Source: Bacteroidales bacterium (GTDB taxonomy: Bacteria > Bacteroidota > Bacteroidia > Bacteroidales > UBA4181). From it: a stretch of 21,618 nt of DNA. Made by a program: the position numbers and the translations under genes. The stretch covers positions 1 through 21,618 of the forward strand of contig JAISDP010000109.1 of NCBI GenBank assembly GCA_031264715.1, in the 5' to 3' direction. This document shows, one piece after another, positions 15,578 through 21,618 of the stretch. A model generated the notes under the pieces. The model had not been told where the DNA came from. It was given only the letters and a program-made list of their open reading frames with translations, and did not search any database. The first letter of the stretch is position 1, and every line of letters starts with the position of its first letter.

Positions 15578-18500
15578 TGCTTTTCCTCCATTGTTTTTCC
15601 CTGCATCGGGCGCACTTTTTCCTGTAACCACTGAAATACGATAAACAGCGCCGGAACAAAAAGCAGCAACGCCAGTGTTCCGACAAGCATGCCTCCCACA
15701 ACGCCGGTGCCTAACGACCGGTTTCCGTTGGCTCCCACGCCGGTGGCAAATACCAGCGGCAACATGCCGAAAATGATAGCCAGTACCGTCATCAGTATCG
15801 GGCGGAAGCGGATTTGCGCGGCATTCAGCGCGGCGGCGGCAAGGCTCATGCCCGCCCTGCGCCTCTCAACGGCGTATTCGGTGAGCAGGATGGCGGTTTT
15901 TGCTAAAAGTCCTATCAGCATAATCAGGCCGGTTTGCAGGTAGATGTTGTTTTCCATTCCCATGATTTTGCTGAATAGAAAGCTCCCCGTTAAGCCCAGC
16001 GGAACACTCAGCAAAACGGCAAAGGGGATAAGGAAGCTTTCGTACAGGGCGCTCAAAATCAGATATACCATAAGCAGACAGATAGCAAAAATGACATACA
16101 CGGTATTGGTTTGCAGGTTTTCTTCGCGGGTAATTCCCCCAAACTCGTAGCTGTATCCTGTTGGCAGCGATACTTCGGCAGTTTCCCTGACGGCATTTAT
16201 AGCGTCGCCTGTGCTGTATCCCGCCGCCTGCGTTGCATTGATACTGATGGAGTTGTACATGTTAAAGCGAACAAGTTCTTCGGCTCCGTACACTTTTGTG
16301 AGCGAAACAAACTGGCTTAACGGAGCCATTTCACCGTTATTCAGCCGTACATGCGCGTTATTCAGGGAGGCTTCGACGGCTCTGTAATCCGGCGCAGCCT
16401 GAACCATCACTCTGTATATTTTGGAAAAGCGGTTGAAGTTCGACACGTACATTCCGCCATAGTATCCGCCAAGCGTGGAGAGGACTTCGTTGGGAGAAAC
16501 ACCTGCACGCAGGCATTTGGGAGCATCCACTTCGACCTGCCACTGGGGATAGTTTATGTTGAAGCCCGAAACGGCGACTTCTATTTCGGGACGCCGGTTC
16601 AGTGCGCCGATATACTGCTGCGCCACACTGTAGAAAGCCGCGATGTCGCCGCCCGTCCTGTCCTGCAGGTTTATATCCAGCGCATTTCCCATGCCGTAGC
16701 CGGGAATCATGCCCGGAGACATGGCGAACAGCGTAGCATCTTTTATATCTGCCGTACGGGCATAAATTTCATTGATAACAGCCTGAATATTATCCCCGTC
16801 ATTAGGGCGTTCGCTCCAATGTTTCAGAATAAATATCAACTGGCCGGACGAACTGCTTTCTCCTGCAAGCATGCCGTAGCCTGTCGTTTTCATAACATGG
16901 CTGATTTGCGGAATGGCTTTTACCCGTTCTTCTATTTCCTTCATGATTTCGTCGGTTGTGGCAAGCGAATTGCCTGGCGCGGCGGTTATGCTGACGAATA
17001 TATTACCCTGGTCTTCTTCCGGTACCAAGCCGGTCTTTGTTGTATTCATCAGCACAACGAGCATCACGGCTGAGGAGGCAAGAGTAGCCCATACAAGCCA
17101 TTTCCGCTTGATAAAAAACAGGGCGCTCATCCTGTACTTCTTTGCCAAAACTCCGAAAGCAACGTTGAATACTGTACGGAAACGGGTGGCAAAGTTCTTT
17201 TTCCGCGTACCGTCTTCGCCCGGATAAGGGCGTAGAAATACGGCACACAGGGCAGGACTTAGCGTGAGGGCGTTGACTGCCGAAATACCTACGGCGACCG
17301 CCATTGTCAAACCGAATTGCGTGTAAAATGTTCCCGAAGTTCCGCCCATGAACGAAACGGGAATAAACACCGCCATGAAAACCAGCGACGAAGTTACAAC
17401 GGCATTACTGATACCTTTCATGGCGTCCAGACTTGCCGAATAGGGCGAACGGTAGCCTGAGTCGAAGCGAGCCTGTACAGCCTCTACTACAATAATGGCG
17501 TCGTCCACCACCGTACCGATAACCAGTACAAGGGCGAACAGGGTAAGCATATTGATACTGAATCCCGCCAGATACATAAAAGCAAACGCACCGACGAGCG
17601 ATACGATTACTCCCACAAGCGGAATGAGGGTCGAACGGATGTCCTGCAGAAATACATATACTATCAGGATAACAAGCAGGATTGCCTCCATAAGCGTTTT
17701 GACGACTCCGTTGATGGATGCAAAGAGAAAATCGTTGCTGCTCACCAGCTTTTCGATGGCAACACCTTTGGGAAGGTTTTTGGTTGCTTCCTGCATATAG
17801 GCATCGATTTGCCGGTTTATAGCGGTTGCGTTGGAGCCTGCTGTTTGCATCACCATACAGGCAATTCCGGGGTGTCCGTCAAGCGTTCCGCGAAAAGAGT
17901 AGCTGTCCTGTCCTAATTCTATATCGGCAATGTCTTTCAATCTCAACACTTCTCCGTCTTCCGTACTTCGTATTATTATTTCTCCAAATTCTTCCGGCAT
18001 CGTTAACCGTCCTTTATACTTCATCGTGTACTGGCGGGCTTCCGATGAATTTTCGCCGAATGTTCCCGTAGCTGCTTCGATATTTTGCGCTGCCAGCGCT
18101 GCATTTATATCATCCGGGACAAGCCGGTATTGCGCCATCACGTCAGGTTTTAACCAGATACGCATGGCGTAAGTGTTGCTCCACGACTGCACGTCGCCTA
18201 CGCCCGATATGCGGAGTATTTCAGGTCGTATGTTGATTTGATAATAATTGGCAAGAAAATTCTCGTCGAATGAATCGTCGGGACTGTAAACAGAGAATAT
18301 TTGCAGCGTGCTGTTCTGCCGTTTAGTGACGCTGACGCCTACTTGTGTAACTTCGGCGGGCAGTTGCCCGATAGCCCTCGATACACGGTTTTGCACGTTT
18401 ACCGCCGCCATATCGGGATCAGTACCCTGCTTGAAATAAATACTGATAAATGCCGATCCGTTATTGGTCGAGTTTGAAGTCATGTAGGTCATGTTCTCCA

Positions 18501-18717
18501 CGCCGTTGATGGCCTCTTCCAGCGGGGCGATTACACTGTTTTGGACAGCTTCCGCGTTTGCACCGTAATAACCTGTACCAACGTAAATGGTGGGTGGGGC
18601 AATGTCGGGAAACTGTTCTACCGGAAGATTGAACAGGCTGATAATACCCATTACCACTATTACGATGGAAATGACGGCTGAAAAAACGGGACGCTCTATA
18701 AATGTTCTTAAATTCAT
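15574..18717 (-). CDS. RND multidrug efflux pump, AcrB/MexB (HAE1) family inner membrane transporter
   Basis: 1047 residues, full length for the family. It begins with the typical FIERPVFSAVISIVIVVMG (TM1) and LPVEQFPDIAPPTI. TM4 carries the proton-relay pair Asp405-Asp406 in GTVVDDAIIVVEAV, and TM10 has Lys940 in LLAKTAILL, so the essential proton-coupling residues are intact. Two large periplasmic loops lie between TM1-2 and TM7-8. It exports lipophilic compounds using the proton gradient, working with the adaptor before it and the channel after it. It starts 12 bases after the adaptor stop. The large-substrate, HAE1-type architecture argues against a metal (CusA-type) pump. Actual substrates are unknown. 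Confidence 0.96.
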   Translation of the reverse strand: MNLRTFIERPVFSAVISIVIVVMGIISLFNLPVEQFPDIAPPTIYVGTGYYGANAEAVQNSVIAPLEEAINGVENMTYMTSNSTNNGSAFISIYFKQGTDPDMAAVNVQNRVSRAIGQLPAEVTQVGVSVTKRQNSTLQIFSVYSPDDSFDENFLANYYQINIRPEILRISGVGDVQSWSNTYAMRIWLKPDVMAQYRLVPDDINAALAAQNIEAATGTFGENSSEARQYTMKYKGRLTMPEEFGEIIIRSTEDGEVLRLKDIADIELGQDSYSFRGTLDGHPGIACMVMQTAGSNATAINRQIDAYMQEATKNLPKGVAIEKLVSSNDFLFASINGVVKTLMEAILLVILIVYVFLQDIRSTLIPLVGVIVSLVGAFAFMYLAGFSINMLTLFALVLVIGTVVDDAIIVVEAVQARFDSGYRSPYSASLDAMKGISNAVVTSSLVFMAVFIPVSFMGGTSGTFYTQFGLTMAVAVGISAVNALTLSPALCAVFLRPYPGEDGTRKKNFATRFRTVFNVAFGVLAKKYRMSALFFIKRKWLVWATLASSAVMLVVLMNTTKTGLVPEEDQGNIFVSITAAPGNSLATTDEIMKEIEERVKAIPQISHVMKTTGYGMLAGESSSSGQLIFILKHWSERPNDGDNIQAVINEIYARTADIKDATLFAMSPGMIPGYGMGNALDINLQDRTGGDIAAFYSVAQQYIGALNRRPEIEVAVSGFNINYPQWQVEVDAPKCLRAGVSPNEVLSTLGGYYGGMYVSNFNRFSKIYRVMVQAAPDYRAVEASLNNAHVRLNNGEMAPLSQFVSLTKVYGAEELVRFNMYNSISINATQAAGYSTGDAINAVRETAEVSLPTGYSYEFGGITREENLQTNTVYVIFAICLLMVYLILSALYESFLIPFAVLLSVPLGLTGSFLFSKIMGMENNIYLQTGLIMLIGLLAKTAILLTEYAVERRRAGMSLAAAALNAAQIRFRPILMTVLAIIFGMLPLVFATGVGANGNRSLGTGVVGGMLVGTLALLLFVPALFIVFQWLQEKVRPMQGKTMEEKQ

Positions 18718-18729
18718 AACAGCATCATT

Positions 18730-19842
18730 TTAGTTAACAGGTTTGGCAATAACGGGCGTATCTTCGCGCAGCAGCCCAACGCCTTCGCTTACAATCTCGT
18801 CGCCGACATTCAATCCGCTGTTGACGATGTATTCTTTACCGCCGTTTACGCGCTCAACGGTTATTTGCACCGATTTGGCTTTGGCATCCACGATTTTGTA
18901 AACAAAGACTTTGTCCTGCATTTCGTAAGTGGCGGTTTGGGGTATCACGATACAGCTTCCGCGCTGCACGGGAAGAATGACGTTTCCCGAACTTCCGCTG
19001 TGCAGCAGTCCTTTCCTGTTGGGAAATACGCCGCGAACACTTACTGTTCCCGTTTTAAGGTCGATTACGCCGCTAATCGCTTCAACGGTTCCCGTTTCGT
19101 CATACATGGTTTTGTCATTCAATTGCAGTTCGATAGCAGGCATTGATTTCAAGGCTTCCTCTTTTGAACCGCTGCTCCGGACTAAGTTCAGGAGCTGGTT
19201 TTCTGTAATGGAAAAATAGACATACATTTCGGAATTGTCGGATACCGTAGTCAACGGTTGCGCGATATTGGGGGCGACCAGCGCTCCCTGCCGATAGGGC
19301 AGTACGCCGACAACTCCATCCGCCGGACTTTTAACGATGGTATATGAGAGGCTGTTCAGCGCATTGGCTTCGCTGGCTTTTGCCTGTAATAGTGCGGCTT
19401 CGGCGCTTAGCATGGCATTCCGGGAAGTTTGCAGTTCAAAATCGGAAATCACGTTTTCTTCAAACAGTTTGTGATTGCTTTCATACGCAAGTTTGACGGA
19501 AGCAAAGGCGGCTTCGGCAGCCTTGACATTGGCAGCAGCCTGACTTAACGCTGTCTGATAGGGGACTTGGTCGATGACAAACAGCGTTTGCCCGTTTCGT
19601 ACCTGCTGCCCCTCGTTTACATAAAGCCGGGTGACAATGCCCGATACCTGCGGATAAATTTCAATATCCTGTCTTCCGCGTATCGTTGCGGGATAGGAAG
19701 ATGAAATGGTTTGGTCGGCGGAGGCAATTTTTATTATGCTGTACTCCGCCGCCTGCTGCGTTTCCGAAGGAGCACTGTTGCATCCCCACAGCAACAGCAA
19801 CACCATGATGCAAATAAAGATTGTTACGTTTTGTATGTTCAT
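18730..19842 (-). CDS. RND efflux periplasmic adaptor lipoprotein, AcrA/MexA family
   Basis: 370 residues. The lipoprotein signal ends LLLWGC with Cys21. The usual adaptor order is visible: lipoyl half (about 60-92, VSGIVTRLYVNEGQQVRNG), alpha-helical hairpin (about 95-160, rich in Ala/Glu), second lipoyl half (about 166-195, SPADGVVGVLPYRQGALV), beta-barrel (about 205-290) and membrane-proximal domain (about 290-370). It links the RND pump to the outer membrane channel. It is the first gene of the efflux operon. No TetR- or AraC-type local regulator is found next to it. Confidence 0.94.
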   Translation of the reverse strand: MNIQNVTIFICIMVLLLLWGCNSAPSETQQAAEYSIIKIASADQTISSSYPATIRGRQDIEIYPQVSGIVTRLYVNEGQQVRNGQTLFVIDQVPYQTALSQAAANVKAAEAAFASVKLAYESNHKLFEENVISDFELQTSRNAMLSAEAALLQAKASEANALNSLSYTIVKSPADGVVGVLPYRQGALVAPNIAQPLTTVSDNSEMYVYFSITENQLLNLVRSSGSKEEALKSMPAIELQLNDKTMYDETGTVEAISGVIDLKTGTVSVRGVFPNRKGLLHSGSSGNVILPVQRGSCIVIPQTATYEMQDKVFVYKIVDAKAKSVQITVERVNGGKEYIVNSGLNVGDEIVSEGVGLLREDTPVIAKPVN

Positions 19843-19866
19843 GTTTTTATCTTTATTACCTGAATC

Positions 19867-19968
19867 TTATTGACAGATTTCGTTAAACATTTTTCCCCAT
19901 TTCATTTGACGTCGCCTATGGTCATATCCTTCGGGCGTTGTTGTCGGATATATAAATTTTATTTCTTC
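19867..19968 (-). pseudogene. Possible C-terminal coding remnant in the gap before the efflux operon
   Basis: The 152-base gap between the aldo/keto reductase and the adaptor contains a 33-codon open frame ending in TAA, with no start at its head. The translation (YPTTTPEGYDHRRRQ followed by MKWGKMFNEICQ) has a coding-like residue mix and, unlike its AT-rich surroundings, a GC-richer core. It could be the tail of a deleted gene, perhaps a regulator of the efflux operon, a piece of a dispersed repeat, or chance. I do not recognise it. No clear promoter for the efflux genes was found here. Confidence 0.25.
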
Positions 19969-19994
19969 TTATTTTTTCTGTTTCAATGCATTTA

Positions 19995-21083
19995 TTAACG
20001 ACTATATCGTTCGCCCGTTATTGGAATATTGGAGACGGCTTCCGTAATGTTTTTTAATTCATCGGGAGTAAATTCAAAATCGGCCGCCCAAAGATTTTCC
20101 TGCAGATGCGCCGGTTTCGTTGTTCCCGGTATGGGTACAATCCAGGTTTTTTGAGCAAGCAACCATGCCAATGCCACTTGCGCAGCCGTTAATCCCCTTT
20201 GGTTTCCAAATTCCGTGAGTACATCAATCGCTGCCCAATTTGCAATTATGGCTTCGGGTGTGTAGCGTGGTAACGTCGGGCGATTATCGTTGTCGGGATT
20301 AAATTTGGTTCTTTCGTTTATGAAACCGGAAAGATAGCCACGCGAGAGGGGACTGTAAGGAACAAAACCGATACCCAGTTCCCCGCAAACGTTCAATACT
20401 TCTTTTTCCGGGTCTCTTGTTATCAAAGAGTATTCGCTTTGAATGGCAGTAAGAGGCTGAACGGAATAGGCTTTACGGATCGTTTCGGCATTAACCGCAC
20501 TCAGACCGAAATTTCTGACTTTACCCTCGTTAATCAATTCTTTTACTGTCCCTGCCACTTCTTCTACCGGAACAGCCGGGTCCTGGCGGTGTTGATAGAG
20601 CAAATCAATTACATCCGTTTTCAGTCTTTTGAGTGATTGTTCAACCATTTTGCGGATATGTTCCGGTTTGCTGTTCATCCCTGTTGTGTTGCCGTTCTGA
20701 ATATCAAATCCAAACTTGGTACATATAAATATGTCTTTTCGCAACGGAGCCAGGGCTTCACCCACGAGTTCTTCGTTTGTGCAGGGGCCATAAACTTCTG
20801 CGGTATCAAAAAGGTTTACACCCGCTTCTACAGCTTTTTGTATGAGGAATATCATTTCTTTTTTATTCGGGATAAAACTTCGGTGATAGCTCATTCCCAT
20901 ACAGCCCAGCCCCAACGCGGATACTCTCAGGCTGTGTTTTCCTGTTCCCAAAATCCTGTATTCAGGGTTTGAGGTGTTACTTTTTTTATTCCCGAAGAAA
21001 GAGCTACGAGCGGCGACCTGTCCTGTAGTAATCGCGGTTAATGCTGTTGCGCCCGTTGCTTTTAGAAAATTCCTGCGTTTCAT
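19995..21083 (-). CDS. Aldo/keto reductase with twin-arginine-like leader
   Basis: 362 residues. The N-terminus MKRRNFLKATGATALTAITT has an RRxFLK twin-arginine motif and a weakly hydrophobic core ending near VAA (residue 25), as in Tat leaders. The AKR barrel follows with the full catalytic tetrad: Asp93 and Tyr98 in FDTAEVYG, Lys123 in CTKFGF and His165 in LYQHRQDP. The family opening LGLGCMGMSYHR and the PIPGTTKPAHLQENLWA cofactor-end motif are also present. It would reduce an aldehyde or ketone with NAD(P)H, and the natural substrate is unknown. The start is supported by AAAGGA a few bases upstream. It follows the truncated ferredoxin-type reductase by 36 bases, so the two are probably co-transcribed. 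Confidence 0.93.
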   Translation of the reverse strand: MKRRNFLKATGATALTAITTGQVAARSSFFGNKKSNTSNPEYRILGTGKHSLRVSALGLGCMGMSYHRSFIPNKKEMIFLIQKAVEAGVNLFDTAEVYGPCTNEELVGEALAPLRKDIFICTKFGFDIQNGNTTGMNSKPEHIRKMVEQSLKRLKTDVIDLLYQHRQDPAVPVEEVAGTVKELINEGKVRNFGLSAVNAETIRKAYSVQPLTAIQSEYSLITRDPEKEVLNVCGELGIGFVPYSPLSRGYLSGFINERTKFNPDNDNRPTLPRYTPEAIIANWAAIDVLTEFGNQRGLTAAQVALAWLLAQKTWIVPIPGTTKPAHLQENLWAADFEFTPDELKNITEAVSNIPITGERYSR

Positions 21084-21119
21084 AATCCTTTTTATTCTTT
21101 TGTTCGTAATATTTTTTTG

Positions 21120-21618
21120 TTACACTACCGTTGTTTTGAGTTGTTCTACATATTTGTCTATTTTGATCATTTCTTCCGGTATTTGCATGCTTTGTGTACA
21201 TTTCGGCGTGCATTGTCCGCAACCGGTGCAATGGCTGGCCTGCCGCAGGCGCGGGACGCTGCGGTCGTAACCGACCAAAAACGCCTGCCGCGCTTTACGG
21301 TAGTTTTCGTCCTGATTGTCTTTGACCATGTTGTCGTCGCTAATGCAACGGTTATAGTGCGAAAATACCGCCGGTATATCAATTCCGTAAGGGCAGGGCA
21401 TGCAATACTGACAAGCTGTGCACGAGATGTATTCCGACTTGAGGATGAGTTCCGCTACCTGTTGAAGCGTGGCGTCTTCTTCCGCCGTAATCGTTTCCAG
21501 CGGAGAATACGTACGTATGTTATCCTGTAGATGCTCCATGTACGTCATACCGCTCAATACGGTCAGCACGTTAGCCGGCGTGCCTGCATAACGGAACGCC
21601 CACTTCGCGGGATTGTCG
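21120..21618 (-). CDS. Aldo/keto reductase with C-terminal [4Fe-4S] ferredoxin segment, 5' end outside window
   Basis: Only the last 165 residues are present, and the frame is open through the right edge. The visible N-terminal part (KWAFRYAGTPANVLTVLSGM) is the end of an AKR barrel. Two cysteine clusters follow: CTACQYCMPCPYGIDIP and CTGCGQCTPKC, each able to bind an iron-sulfur cluster. This matches the known group of ferredoxin-fused aldo/keto reductases common in anaerobes, in which the clusters probably pass electrons to or from the barrel. The substrate is unknown. The stop lies 36 bases before the next reductase gene, suggesting an operon of two reductases. Confidence 0.9.
   Translation of the reverse strand, partial: DNPAKWAFRYAGTPANVLTVLSGMTYMEHLQDNIRTYSPLETITAEEDATLQQVAELILKSEYISCTACQYCMPCPYGIDIPAVFSHYNRCISDDNMVKDNQDENYRKARQAFLVGYDRSVPRLRQASHCTGCGQCTPKCTQSMQIPEEMIKIDKYVEQLKTTVV

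Noticed and set aside
15578..15631. GTG start at 15631 for the outer membrane factor
   Set aside because: It would place 18 polar residues before the lipoprotein signal. The ATG at 15577 overlaps the pump stop as ATGA, a usual coupled start.
16351..17073. 240-codon plus-strand frame within the RND pump gene
   Set aside because: Antisense shadow of a fully conserved pump-coding frame. The same applies to the plus-strand frames at 2147-2788 and 7847-8482.

Overview
This window reads as a piece of a Bacteroidales chromosome (Bacteroides/Parabacteroides/Dysgonomonas-like). The basis is a SusC/SusD pair, a hybrid two-component system, lipoboxes typical of the phylum, weak Shine-Dalgarno sites and TAnnTTTG-type promoter elements. 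Every gene I can support lies on the minus strand, so transcription runs from high to low coordinates. No tRNA, rRNA, CRISPR array or intact insertion sequence was seen.

Right part (about 14195-21618): a 5'-truncated aldo/keto reductase with a C-terminal twin [4Fe-4S] ferredoxin segment and a second aldo/keto reductase with a twin-arginine-like leader. After a 152-base gap comes a complete tripartite efflux operon: periplasmic adaptor lipoprotein, RND (AcrB/MexB-type) pump and TolC/OprM-type outer membrane lipoprotein, with the last two overlapping in an ATGA.

Left part (1-13971): a polysaccharide utilization locus. A 1303-residue hybrid two-component system (periplasmic propeller, Y_Y_Y, kinase, receiver, AraC-type HTH) stands upstream of SusC, SusD, a surface lipoprotein with three repeated beta-rich segments, a secreted CE1/esterase-D-type esterase and a secreted family 3 glycoside hydrolase that runs off the left edge. 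The likely scheme is that the sensor binds an oligosaccharide in the periplasm and its HTH switches on susCD and the downstream genes. SusD and the lipoprotein then bind glycan at the surface, SusC imports it, the esterase removes acyl decorations and the GH3 enzyme releases terminal sugars. An esterase with a GH3 enzyme suggests a decorated hemicellulose such as xylan, but this is inference.

The most unusual material is non-coding. The 602-base region between the sensor and susC holds a 74-base dyad made of three 18-base palindromic units repeating every 22 bases. It also holds four TTTGC motifs phased at 21, 21 and 20 bases just upstream of a possible susC promoter, a good operator candidate for the sensor's AraC domain. 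Two intergenic gaps carry short open frames that look like leftover C-termini of lost genes (3155-3292 and 19867-19968). The sensor gene looks clearly more AT-rich than susCD and the efflux genes, suggesting mosaic origin.
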